From Halobellus clavatus (GTDB lineage: Archaea; Halobacteriota; Halobacteria; Halobacteriales; Haloferacaceae): 64,000 bases of DNA. Where the stretch lies: NCBI RefSeq assembly GCF_900107195.1, contig NZ_FNPB01000004.1, forward strand, positions 1 through 64,000. The letters run 5' to 3'. This document shows positions 27,432-35,100 of the stretch, one piece after another (the stretch's first letter is position 1; each line of letters opens with the position of its first letter). A program made the translations under genes and the position numbers. Under the pieces are notes generated by a model that did no database searches, had not been told where the DNA came from, and saw only the letters and a program-made list of their open reading frames with translations.

Positions 27432-28079
27432 ATGACTGAGGACACACCGACCGAGATCCTCGACGCGACCCACAGCGCCCTGTGTGATCACGGGTACGCG
27501 GAGTTGACGATGCAGGACATCGCCGATCAGACGGATCTCTGCAAGGCCTCGATTCACTACCACTACGACGGCAAGCACGACCTGTTGCTGGCGTACCTCG
27601 ATCACCTCTACGAACAGTTCGAGGACCGACTCTCCGCGCCTGCCGACGAGGGGCGTCACGCCGATGATCCCGCGGCACGACTTCGCAGTCTGATCACCTC
27701 GCTGCTCACGGAACGGTCGGACGCTCCGGCCTTCCAGACGGCACTGCTCGAAATCAAGGCCCAGTCGCCGTACGACGAAGCCTTCCGCGAACAGCTCCGT
27801 CGGTTCGACGAGGCGTTCGAAGCGCGGATCCGCGAGGTCATCGCCGACGGCGTCGCCGACGGTACCTTCTCCGACGACGTCGATCCCGACGCAGTCGCCT
27901 CCTTCCTGACGACGCACGTCAACGGGATCCAGACGCGACACGTCGGCGTCGGCCACCCCCTGGAGGACGCCGTGCACGCGGTCGACGAGTACCTGGAAGC
28001 GACCCTCGACATCGATATCGACACCACTGCCGGATCGATAGCTCCCGCAGCGTCCGTCGAAGCGGGGAGGCAGGACTGA
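27432..28079 (+). CDS. TetR-family transcriptional regulator
   Basis: The 215-residue protein starts MTEDTPTEILDATHSAL. The N-terminal HTH covers residues 10-55 (TMQDIADQTDLCKASIHYHYDGKHDLLLAYL, typical of TetR) and the C-terminal part is a helical ligand-binding domain. It ends one base before the ATG of the MATE exporter, so it probably represses its own operon. A TTG two codons earlier is a less likely start. Confidence 0.92.
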   Translation: MTEDTPTEILDATHSALCDHGYAELTMQDIADQTDLCKASIHYHYDGKHDLLLAYLDHLYEQFEDRLSAPADEGRHADDPAARLRSLITSLLTERSDAPAFQTALLEIKAQSPYDEAFREQLRRFDEAFEARIREVIADGVADGTFSDDVDPDAVASFLTTHVNGIQTRHVGVGHPLEDAVHAVDEYLEATLDIDIDTTAGSIAPAASVEAGRQD

Positions 28080-29546
28080 ATGAGCCTGCTCGACCGCCTC
28101 GGATCGGTCTTCAAGGGGCCCGAGGAACTGAATCTCACCGGCGGCGGGATCGGCCGACCGCTGTTCTATCTCTCGCTCCCGATCGTCATCACGAATCTGC
28201 TGCAGACGGCGTACAACCTCGCGGACACGTTCTGGCTCGGCCAGTACAGTACGGAGGCACTCGCGGCGATCAGCTTCGGCTTCCCGATGGTCTTCCTCCT
28301 GATCTCGCTGGGGATGGGGATCTCGATCGCCGGGAGCGTTCTCGTGGCCCAACACATCGGGGCCGACGAGGAGGCCGAGGCCGAGTACGCCGCCTCACAG
28401 ACGGTGAGTTTCGCCACGATCGGCTCGATCATCCTCGGCTCGATCGGCTTCATCGCCGTCGGTCCGTTCATCGAGTTCCTCGGCGCGTCACCGGAGGTCC
28501 TCCCGCTGGCGACGAACTATATGCAGGTGATCGCCGCCGGGCTGCCCTTTATGTTCGGCTTCTTCGTCTTCATCGCGCTGATGCGGGGCTACGGCGACAC
28601 GGTCACCCCGATGCTCGTGATGTTCGGGTCGGTCGTCCTCAACATCGCGATTGACCCGTTCTTGATCTTTGGCTTCGAGGGCAACCCGCTGTTCTCGATG
28701 CTCGGACTCGGGGGCCTGGAGGCGACGCTGCTGACGCTGACCGGGTACACGGGCTCGGGGATCACCGGCGCGGCCATCGCGACGATCTTCTCGCGGGCGC
28801 TCGCGTTCGTCGTCGGGATCGCGATTATGTTCCAGGGGATCCGCGGGGTCCGGATCCGGCCCAGTCAGATGCGGCCCAACTTCCAGTACCTCCGCAAACT
28901 GCTCGAGATCGGTGCGCCCGCGTCCGTCGAGGTGACGGGCCGCGCGCTCTCGGTGAACCTCCTGCTCCTCGTCGTCGGGCTGTTCCCGACGCCGGTGGTC
29001 GCCGCCTTCGGGATCGGCACGCGGGTCTTCTCGGTCATCTTCCTCCCGGCGATCGCTGTCGCCCGCGGCGTCGAGACGATGACGGGACAGAACATCGGCG
29101 CGCAAAAGCCCGAGCGCGCCGGGATGGCGGCCGACTTCGCCGCCAAGTGGACACTCATCATCCTCTCTGCCGTCGGGGCTCTCACGCTCTTTTTCCCCCG
29201 CACGATCATCGCGATCTTCACCAACGACCCCGAGGTCATCACCGTCGGCGCGGACTTCCTCCGGCTCGTCGCGCCGACGTTCGGCTTCATCGGCGTGATG
29301 CGGGCGTACTCCGGGAGTTTCCGCGGCGCGGGGAAGACGCTGATCGCGGCGGCCATCTCGGTGATTATGCTCGGGCTGATCCGAATCCCGGTCGCGTACG
29401 TGGCCTCACAGTCCTACGGCTCGACAGGTATCTGGCTCGCCTTCCCCATCTCGAACGTCGCCGGCGCGCTCATCGCGTACACGTGGTACCGACGCGGGAC
29501 GTGGCGGACGGGATCGGTCCGCGGTCCCACGCCCGCCGACGACTGA
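28080..29546 (+). CDS. MATE-family multidrug/metabolite exporter
   Basis: A 488-residue membrane protein with 12 helices and the MATE patterns LPIVITNLLQTAYNLADTFWLGQ and GFEGNPLFSMLG. It exports organic cations or metabolites using Na+ or H+. It is co-transcribed with the TetR gene. The last codons (Ala-Asp-Asp-stop) coincide with the edge of a palindromic insertion: without that insertion the frame would read TGG in place of the stop and continue antisense into the next gene. Confidence 0.92.
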   Translation: MSLLDRLGSVFKGPEELNLTGGGIGRPLFYLSLPIVITNLLQTAYNLADTFWLGQYSTEALAAISFGFPMVFLLISLGMGISIAGSVLVAQHIGADEEAEAEYAASQTVSFATIGSIILGSIGFIAVGPFIEFLGASPEVLPLATNYMQVIAAGLPFMFGFFVFIALMRGYGDTVTPMLVMFGSVVLNIAIDPFLIFGFEGNPLFSMLGLGGLEATLLTLTGYTGSGITGAAIATIFSRALAFVVGIAIMFQGIRGVRIRPSQMRPNFQYLRKLLEIGAPASVEVTGRALSVNLLLLVVGLFPTPVVAAFGIGTRVFSVIFLPAIAVARGVETMTGQNIGAQKPERAGMAADFAAKWTLIILSAVGALTLFFPRTIIAIFTNDPEVITVGADFLRLVAPTFGFIGVMRAYSGSFRGAGKTLIAAAISVIMLGLIRIPVAYVASQSYGSTGIWLAFPISNVAGALIAYTWYRRGTWRTGSVRGPTPADD

Positions 29547-29631
29547 TACTGTCGGACAGAACTATGTGAAAATCATCGGCACCTCGTGGGTGCCAAAATG
29601 ATTCACGAACTTCTGTCCGACAGTATGACTG
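29541..29631. mobile_element. 81-bp palindromic MITE-like element with 5-bp target duplication
   Basis: From 29546 to 29626 the DNA is an imperfect palindrome: ATACTGTCGGACAGAA at 29546-29561 is exactly repeated as its reverse complement at 29611-29626, with further inner pairing (GTGAA/TTCAC, GGCACC/GGTGCC). The pentamer GACTG flanks it on both sides (29541-29545 and 29627-29631), as expected for a transposon footprint. It has no coding capacity, so it is a MITE or a similar non-autonomous element. It also lies between convergent genes and could terminate transcription. Confidence 0.75.
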
Positions 29632-29646
29632 GGACGAAGAAAGCGT

Positions 29647-29886
29647 CTACAGCGTGTCGTCGTCGAGGCCGCCGGGGTCCGAGGCCGTGTCGAAGAGGTT
29701 GTTCTCCGCACCGTCCATGAAGTCGTCGCCGGGCTCGCTCTCGTCGACGACCTCGACGTTGTAGGCGTCGATGCCCATACTGAGCAGTTCCTCGACGGCC
29801 TGCTCTTCGGTGACGAACTCCTCGTCCACCAGCTGTTCGAATTCGCTCAGTAGCTCGTCCGGGAGCGTGACTTCGACGAATGGCAT
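29647..29886 (-). CDS. Small CopG-like acidic protein
   Basis: The 79-residue product starts MPFVEVTLPDELLSEFEQLV. The beginning follows the ribbon-helix-helix pattern (beta strand VEVTLPDELL, helix, FVTEEQAVEELLSMGID), and the tail is very acidic. Family resemblance to haloarchaeal CopG-type proteins is moderate. Longer frames upstream are Arg-rich and rejected. It is the end of a leftward row of island genes but has no visible operator of its own. Confidence 0.65.
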   Translation of the reverse strand: MPFVEVTLPDELLSEFEQLVDEEFVTEEQAVEELLSMGIDAYNVEVVDESEPGDDFMDGAENNLFDTASDPGGLDDDTL

Positions 29887-29948
29887 TGGCCGCTCTTCGT
29901 CCCCAGGGTACTTGAGTTCCGGGCTTCCCTCGGCGAACGGGCGCGAGA

Positions 29949-30545
29949 TCAGAACGGCGCGTTCGGACCGGACGCTGGACCGGTAGCTCCGGCGCCCTCG
30001 TCGTCGAGCGTTCCACTCTCCGCTGCGGGGCGATCTTCGCCAGCGGCCGTTTCCGGGACGGTCCCCGTCTGGCGGTACGTCTGTTCGAGGCTGTGGAGTC
30101 GCTCGTTGATCGACGCCGAGTTGTGATGCATCGGATGGACGCGGACCCGGACGACGTCGTATTCGTGGCGGTCCGAGCGCCCGTTCCACGCGCGGAACGA
30201 CCCGACCGCCAGCGTGTTGCTCTGCGGACAGAACGGCGTCGTCGGCGTGAACTCCGCCCGGAGGACGTCGTCGTCCCCCTCGCCGTACCGGTACCCTGCG
30301 TCGGGGTGGCGAGTGTCCAGATTCAGTTTGGCGAGGTTGTACCCGAACGTCATATCGTACACGCCTCGCGCCTCGAACACCTCGCGGGTCACGCGGTGAA
30401 CGGCCGCATGGGCCTCGCCGTCGAGGACGTCCGCCTCTTTCAGAAACGGCCCCGGTTCCGGGAGGTGCTCGGGAACGAACTCGTCGAAGCGATCGAAGGA
30501 AGCGCTTTGGCTCCGTCCACCCAGCGGGGATGGAATCTCAACCAT
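29949..30545 (-). CDS. Uncharacterised denitrification-island protein (MIP18-like?)
   Basis: The 198-residue protein from MVEIPSPLGG has a core (residues 25-165) with TPTTPFCPQSNTLAVGSFRAW and EYDVVRVRVHPMHHNSASINERL, followed by a low-complexity tail. The position of the single Cys in a TPxCP context and the RVRV strand weakly recall MIP18/DUF59 iron-sulfur assembly proteins; this is inference. A perfect CGAA-N4-TTCG site lies 38 bp before the ATG, so it belongs to the island regulon. Confidence 0.65.
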   Translation of the reverse strand: MVEIPSPLGGRSQSASFDRFDEFVPEHLPEPGPFLKEADVLDGEAHAAVHRVTREVFEARGVYDMTFGYNLAKLNLDTRHPDAGYRYGEGDDDVLRAEFTPTTPFCPQSNTLAVGSFRAWNGRSDRHEYDVVRVRVHPMHHNSASINERLHSLEQTYRQTGTVPETAAGEDRPAAESGTLDDEGAGATGPASGPNAPF

Positions 30546-30583
30546 AGGTCCCGCTTCGGTCCCGGCGCACGAGGCACTCGTGC

Positions 30584-30595
30584 CGAATATGTTCG
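30584..30595. promoter_or_regulatory. CGAA-N4-TTCG operator, gene 29949-30545
   Basis: Perfect site CGAATATGTTCG, 38 bp before the start at 30545. Confidence 0.82.
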
Positions 30596-30610
30596 AACTG
30601 TCGCCCCGGG

Positions 30611-30940
30611 TCAGGTCTGGACGCGGACGACGTGGCCGCCGCACCCGCACTGATCGACGTACTCCCACTCGAAACTCGCGCCGTACGCCGACTCCAGCGC
30701 GTTGTAGAGATAGGTTTCGGGGTGGCCGTGCTCGCCGTGCGTGACGAGGTTGACGTGGTTGCCTGCCGCGGTGTGTTCGACCGCGTCGATCGCCTGTTCG
30801 ACGACGAGGTCGCGATCCTCGGCGTGCTCGGGGCCCTCGAGATTCGCAGACCAGGAGTTGTCGTGGACGCGATCGGTGACGGGGTCGGCGTCCAGGTCGT
30901 GCTCGTGCTCGTCGTGCGCGTGGTCGGTCTCTGTCGTCAT
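30611..30940 (-). CDS. CGCGG-motif protein, candidate radical-SAM-modified peptide
   Basis: The 109-residue protein has an N-terminal His/Asp/Glu-rich head (TDHAHDEHEHDLDAD), a central folded part (residues 40-80) and a C-terminal YVDQCGCGGHVVRVQT. A CGCGG core near the C-terminus marks a haloarchaeal family that I recall being named a candidate rSAM-modified RiPP precursor. A radical SAM/SPASM gene lies 5 kb away under the same operator. A perfect operator lies 38 bp before the ATG at 30940. The His-rich head could also bind metal. Confidence 0.72.
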   Translation of the reverse strand: MTTETDHAHDEHEHDLDADPVTDRVHDNSWSANLEGPEHAEDRDLVVEQAIDAVEHTAAGNHVNLVTHGEHGHPETYLYNALESAYGASFEWEYVDQCGCGGHVVRVQT

Positions 30941-30978
30941 ACCGTCCAGTAGGACCGCCACGACGTGGACCCTTTCGC

Positions 30979-30990
30979 CGAATATGTTCG
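30979..30990. promoter_or_regulatory. CGAA-N4-TTCG operator, CGCGG gene
   Basis: Perfect site CGAATATGTTCG, 38 bp before the start at 30940. Confidence 0.82.
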
Positions 30991-31028
30991 ATTCGTTGGC
31001 GGCTCTCGGCCGCGGGCGCGACGGCTGC

Positions 31029-31433
31029 TCACCCTTCGAGATAGTCCAACTGTGCGGTCAGTTCCCGTCGGCGCTGGACGCTGATCACGGTCGAATCGAG
31101 GAACGAACCGACCATCGCGACATCGAGTCCGAACTCGGTCTCGGCTTCGATGGCCGTCCCCGCCTCGGTCTCAGTCACGCGGTACCACGTCGTCATCGCC
31201 TCGAAGATGCCGTCGCGCTGTCGGTACGCCAGGTCGGCGTCTTCCGCCTCGAAGCGTTCGAGCGTCAGTTCGATCCGGACAGGACCGACCTCGTTGGCGA
31301 CCTCGATCGTCGACCCCGCGACCGTCACCTCGTCGAAGCCGGCGGCTCGCATACACGGCTCGATGTCGTGCATCCGCATCCTGACCGTCTCGGCGTCCGC
31401 CTCGACGGTTCGGTCGACGGCGACTCGCTGCAT
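31029..31433 (-). CDS. SRPBCC/CoxG-like protein
   Basis: A 134-residue protein with the helix-grip pattern: MQRVAVDRTVEADAETVRMRM at the start, a central strand run (RIELTLERFEAED, LAYRQRDGIFEA), and a long C-terminal helix (STVISVQRRRELTAQLDYLE). SRPBCC proteins bind hydrophobic ligands or quinones; no specific role is clear. It follows the DUF2249 gene by five bases and is probably driven by the same operator. Confidence 0.65.
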   Translation of the reverse strand: MQRVAVDRTVEADAETVRMRMHDIEPCMRAAGFDEVTVAGSTIEVANEVGPVRIELTLERFEAEDADLAYRQRDGIFEAMTTWYRVTETEAGTAIEAETEFGLDVAMVGSFLDSTVISVQRRRELTAQLDYLEG

Positions 31434-31438
31434 CGTCG

Positions 31439-31672
31439 CTACCGCTTGGGAAGTCGAGCGACGTACTCTGTCGGGCCGCGCTGTTCGACCTCGTAGCCGT
31501 CGGCGTCGAAGGCGTCGACTTCGGCCTGCATCTCGTAGAACAGGGGCTTGGGCTCGTGGTCGTTCACCAACTCAAGCGCCTCGCCGCTGTCCAGGTCGTC
31601 GAACGCCTCGTGGATCCTGGGGTGTCGTTCCGCCGGCGGTACGTTCCGGAGGTCAAGCGTTGTCGCTGCCAT
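31439..31672 (-). CDS. DUF2249-family protein
   Basis: The 77-residue product has the DUF2249 pattern: TLDLRNVPPAERHPRIHEAFDDLDSG, LELVNDHEPKPLFYEM, YEVEQRGPTEYVARL. DUF2249 proteins occur next to NO- and nitrite-related genes, alone or fused to hemerythrins. Role unresolved. First gene of an operon with the SRPBCC gene; a perfect operator is 38 bp before its ATG. Confidence 0.82.
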   Translation of the reverse strand: MAATTLDLRNVPPAERHPRIHEAFDDLDSGEALELVNDHEPKPLFYEMQAEVDAFDADGYEVEQRGPTEYVARLPKR

Positions 31673-31710
31673 ACCTGCACTCACAGCACAGACACGGGTA
31701 CCCGTTTGGA

Positions 31711-31722
31711 CGAACATATTCG
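31711..31722. promoter_or_regulatory. CGAA-N4-TTCG operator, DUF2249 operon / halocyanin
   Basis: Perfect site CGAACATATTCG, 38 bp from the DUF2249 start at 31672 and 66 bp from the divergent halocyanin start at 31789. Confidence 0.82.
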
Positions 31723-31788
31723 TCCCACAGTGACTGAACGAGAACCGCGCGCCCCCGTTTTCAGTGTCGGGGGCTTCCCCCCGAGTGT

Positions 31789-32595
31789 ATGATGCCTCCG
31801 ACCGAAACGCCGCCGCAGGACGGAACAGACGGCCGCCCGCAGCGCCCCTCCGACGGCGACGACGTGGCGACGCCGACAGCAGAGACAGGCTCGCCGCCGA
31901 CAGACGAAAGCGGCGCGAGTGCCGACGCGGAGAGCGCCGGCGGTCCCGCCGTCTCCCGCCGCGGGGCGCTCCGCGGACTCGGGACGGCCGCACTCGCCGG
32001 CGGCGCGCTCGGCGGCGCGGCCTCGAGCGCGTCGGCACAGTCCTCGGGCGACGAGGTGGACTCGTGGCTCGGTGACACCTCGAACTACGACGGGGTCGTC
32101 GATCAGACCGGACAGTCCTCGGTGACCGTTGGTGTCGGCGTCGAGGCGAACGGCGGTGCGTTCGGGTTCGGCCCCGCTGCCGTCCGGATTTCGCCGGATA
32201 CGATCGTCACCTGGGAGTGGACGGGCGAGGGGAGCACTCACAACGTCGTCGATACCGAGGGCGCGTTCGAGTCGGAACTCACCGATACCGCCGGACACAC
32301 GTTCGAGCGCACCTTCTCTGAGCCCGGAACGTACACGTACTCGTGTACGCCTCACGAAACGCTCGGGATGAAAGGCGCAGTCGTGGTCGCAAGCGGTAGC
32401 GACGGCGGGGGATCGGGCGGTGGCGACTCCGGGAGCGAGCAACTCGCCGCACCGTTCGGTGATCCCGGTGCGCGGAACCTCGGCGGGTACCTCCTCGCGG
32501 GCGTCTTCGGCCTCGCGCTGGCGTCGCCGGGGCTGTTCGGCGCGTTCCTCTGGCTCACCGGGACCGAGGACGCAGATACGGCGCGTCAGTCCTGA
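31789..32595 (+). CDS. Halocyanin (blue copper electron carrier)
   Basis: The 268-residue protein has a Tat signal (SRRGALRGLG around residue 47), a cupredoxin domain (residues 100-200) with copper ligands His in STHNVV, Cys and His in YSCTPHE, and Met in LGMKG, and a Gly/Ser-rich linker followed by a C-terminal transmembrane anchor (about 225-260). Halocyanins pass electrons on the outer face of the membrane and would serve NirK. It faces the island operator at 31711. Two adjacent ATGs (31789, 31792) are possible starts. Confidence 0.9.
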   Translation: MMPPTETPPQDGTDGRPQRPSDGDDVATPTAETGSPPTDESGASADAESAGGPAVSRRGALRGLGTAALAGGALGGAASSASAQSSGDEVDSWLGDTSNYDGVVDQTGQSSVTVGVGVEANGGAFGFGPAAVRISPDTIVTWEWTGEGSTHNVVDTEGAFESELTDTAGHTFERTFSEPGTYTYSCTPHETLGMKGAVVVASGSDGGGSGGGDSGSEQLAAPFGDPGARNLGGYLLAGVFGLALASPGLFGAFLWLTGTEDADTARQS

Positions 32596-32602
32596 CGGCC
32601 GT

Positions 32603-32971
32603 TCACCCGCCGCCGGCCTCTTCCTGGACGCTGTCCCACAGAACCGAGAGTTGCTCGGCCGCCGAGCGCGACGGGCCGGTCACCTCCAGATCGAGGTCGT
32701 CTCCGTCGGCGCTCACGACGACCTCGTCGAAGTCGATGGCGTAGGTGGCCGCGCGCTCCCGCTCTTGCTTCCGTAGCAGTCCGGCGTCCACCAGTCGCTC
32801 GAGCGCGCGGTAGGTGGTCCCCTCCGCGAGTCCGCAGTGCTCGGCGACCTCCGAGGCGGTTAGCGGGCGCTCCAGTGACTGCAGAATGCTTCGACACGGC
32901 TCGCTCGTGAGCGCGCCGAAGACCGTCTGACAGTCAGGCTCTATCGCGTCCGAGAGCGGATTTGCACACAT
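32603..32971 (-). CDS. Winged-helix transcriptional regulator (paralogue B)
   Basis: The 122-residue protein starts MCANPLSDAIEPD and has an HTH LTASEVAEHCGLAEGTTYRALERLVDAGLLRK. Same length and same plan as the regulator at 26198-26566, so the two are paralogues. An operator lies 82 bp upstream of its start, so it belongs to the regulon itself. A longer start at 33106 would add 45 Arg-rich residues and run across the operator, so it is rejected. Confidence 0.82.
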   Translation of the reverse strand: MCANPLSDAIEPDCQTVFGALTSEPCRSILQSLERPLTASEVAEHCGLAEGTTYRALERLVDAGLLRKQERERAATYAIDFDEVVVSADGDDLDLEVTGPSRSAAEQLSVLWDSVQEEAGGG

Positions 32972-33053
32972 CGTACCCTCCCCAATTCGGTCAGTCGGTC
33001 GATTCGACCGCCTGCTGTCGGATAATCGACGCTCGCGCTGATCCGTCGTGCGC

Positions 33054-33065
33054 CGAATATATTCG
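33054..33065. promoter_or_regulatory. CGAA-N4-TTCG operator, regulator B
   Basis: Perfect, fully palindromic site CGAATATATTCG, 82 bp before the start at 32971, in the 360-bp gap between the divergent regulator and nirK. Confidence 0.8.
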
Positions 33066-33241
33066 GCCGAGTGACTGGCAGTCGCTACGGCAAGCCAGCG
33101 CGACACCTACCTCGCGGACGCCCGTCGGGCCGTCGATCACGCCTCTCCCACGAGGACGAGCCTATACCAGGAGGACGAGTCCGTCCCCAACGGCGACGGC
33201 GGCGTAATTGAACATCTCCCCGCCGGCGCACTGTCGCCTCG

Positions 33242-33253
33242 GGAATATGTTCG
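33242..33253. promoter_or_regulatory. CGAA-N4-TTCG-like operator, nirK
   Basis: GGAATATGTTCG, one mismatch to the consensus in the first base, 80 bp before the nirK start. Together with 33054-33065 it gives the divergent regulator/nirK region one site per gene. Confidence 0.7.
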
Positions 33254-33284
33254 CCCGGCTTGGGCCGGTCTGACAACGAGGTTC

Positions 33285-33294
33285 CGTATATACG
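33285..33294 (+). promoter_or_regulatory. Possible nirK TATA element
   Basis: CGTATATACG lies 31 bp downstream of the operator and 39 bp before the nirK ATG; a TATA box here would give a transcript with about 15-20 untranslated bases. Judged only from AT content and position. Confidence 0.35.
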
Positions 33295-33333
33295 TACTCC
33301 GGATTCCTCTCCCCGAGTGGGAGATGAAGAGGT

Positions 33334-34446
33334 ATGTTCGACACCACCCGACGACGGACGCTCGAATGGCTGGGGATCGGCGGTGCGGCCTCGATTGCAG
33401 GGTGCGCTTCGCAGGCACCGACGGCTGAGGACACGGGGGCCTCGACGAGCACCGCGCAGTCGACGTCGACCCCGAAACCGACCGACACCGACCGCGTCGC
33501 GGCGGACCCGGCCGACGTTCCGGATCCGATTTCGCGCTCGGAGTCGACGCATCACGACATCACGCTGACGACCGAGGAGGTCGTCGCCGAGATCGAAGCG
33601 GGGGTGACGTTCTCGTATATGACCTTCGACGGGCAGGTCCCGGGGCCGATGATCCGAGTCCGACAGGGGGATACGGTCTCGCTAACGCTCGAGAACCCGC
33701 CCGAGAGCCAGATGGGTCACAACGTCGACTTCCACGCGGTGTACGGAACCGGCGGCGGCGCCGTCGCCACTACCGCCGCGCCGGGTGAGGCGAACGGGAT
33801 GGAGTTCCAGGCCCGATACCCCGGTGCGTACATCTACCACTGCGCGGTCACGAACCTGGACTACCACATCTCCAGCGGGATGTTCGGGATGATCGTGGTC
33901 GAACTACCGGAGGGACTCCCGCCGGTGGACAAAGAGTTCTACCTCGGACAGCACGAGATCTACACGGACAAGGGCGTCGGCGAATCGGGTCACCACGGCT
34001 TCAGCTTCGAGAATATGGCCAACGAGCAGCCGACGTACGTCGTGTTCAACGGCGAGAAGTACCCGTTCACGCCCGATCGGTATGGCACCCTCTCGGTCGA
34101 GCAGGGCGAGCGCGTCCGGGTGTTCCTCGTCGACGGCGGCCCGAACTACTCGTCGAACTTCCACCCGATCGGGAACGTCTGGTCGAAGGGCTACCGCGAC
34201 GGCTCCCTGGAGCCGCCGATCGAGAAGCACCTCCAGACCGCGAAGGTCCCGCCGGGAAGTTGCTTCGTCGGCGAGATGGAGACGCCGGTTCCCGAGCGCA
34301 TCAAACTCGTCGACCACGCGCTCTCGCGGGTCGCGCGCCGCGGCCTCCTCGCAGAGATCGATGTCGCCGGGGAGGAGCGCCCCGAGATCTTCGATCCGAA
34401 CCCCGATACGGCGGGCAGCGAGGACGAAGAAGGGTCGGCGTACTGA
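33334..34446 (+). CDS. nirK: Copper-containing nitrite reductase
   Basis: The 370-residue enzyme reduces nitrite to NO on the outer face of the membrane. It has a lipoprotein-like signal (RRRTLEWLGIGGAAS, lipobox IAGC) and then two cupredoxin domains. Type 1 copper ligands: His in GHNVDFH (near residue 129), Cys in YHCAVT (near 169), His and Met in YHISSGM. Type 2 ligands: the second His of GHNVDFH, His of YHC, and His of NFHPIG (near 276). All canonical ligands are present. Its partner halocyanin and operator lie upstream. Confidence 0.97.
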   Translation: MFDTTRRRTLEWLGIGGAASIAGCASQAPTAEDTGASTSTAQSTSTPKPTDTDRVAADPADVPDPISRSESTHHDITLTTEEVVAEIEAGVTFSYMTFDGQVPGPMIRVRQGDTVSLTLENPPESQMGHNVDFHAVYGTGGGAVATTAAPGEANGMEFQARYPGAYIYHCAVTNLDYHISSGMFGMIVVELPEGLPPVDKEFYLGQHEIYTDKGVGESGHHGFSFENMANEQPTYVVFNGEKYPFTPDRYGTLSVEQGERVRVFLVDGGPNYSSNFHPIGNVWSKGYRDGSLEPPIEKHLQTAKVPPGSCFVGEMETPVPERIKLVDHALSRVARRGLLAEIDVAGEERPEIFDPNPDTAGSEDEEGSAY

Positions 34447-34710
34447 GCCACCGTGCCGTCGGTTCGGGTGACGCCCGGGCATCACCCCGTGGCGAGAGCG
34501 CTTCCGAACGGTATACCCACGTCGCGGCTGTCGGTCGGTATCGCCGCGAAGTCCTCGCTCACTCCGCTCACTCCGATCGCCGCCGATGCCCGACACAGGT
34601 CCCGCGTCCACTGTATGGGTGTACGAGTCACCCCGTAGACGTTCTCTCACGCAGCGGCTGCTATCCGCGAAGGGTAAAGGCCAAACGTCGCTCTCCCGTA
34701 CAGGTACTTG

Positions 34711-34911
34711 ATGAGCGAGTCAACCGACACGAACACGAAGCCGAAGATATCGGTCGCAGTCGTCGATGAGACACACGCGAACGAGATCCCGGACAACATC
34801 GACTCCGAACTCTATACGACGACGCGGCCGGAGTCGTCGCTTGTCGAGTTTTCGGCCGACCCCGACGGCGAACTGGCAGAGGCACTCAGGCGGAACGGCT
34901 ACGACGCCTAA
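34711..34911 (+). CDS. Small hypothetical protein
   Basis: A 66-residue acidic protein starting MSESTDTNTKPKISVAVVDE and ending in LAEALRRNGYDA. Mostly polar, no cysteine, no membrane segment. I do not recognise a family. Lies between nirK and the radical SAM gene (convergent with the latter), without an operator of the island type. Codon use is normal for the window, so it is likely a real gene. A TTG one codon earlier is an alternative. Confidence 0.5.
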   Translation: MSESTDTNTKPKISVAVVDETHANEIPDNIDSELYTTTRPESSLVEFSADPDGELAEALRRNGYDA

Positions 34912-35100
34912 CCGACTCTCTCGTCGATCGCTCGTCCCGTGAGGTATCCCGTGAAGGCCGCCGGACGAGCGCTGTAAAATAATCCGCTTCGTCTCGGTCG
35001 TCACGTTTCTTCGTCCCGGTCAGCGATCCGCCGAATCGCGAACGAGCACGCCTTCGCCGCGTGAATCATCTCTCGGTGTCCTCCCCGGGAGGACTCTCGT

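Noticed and set aside
34447..34710. Possible small gene after nirK
   Set aside because: Short frames here have Arg/Pro-rich composition and no homolog-like pattern; treated as spacer.
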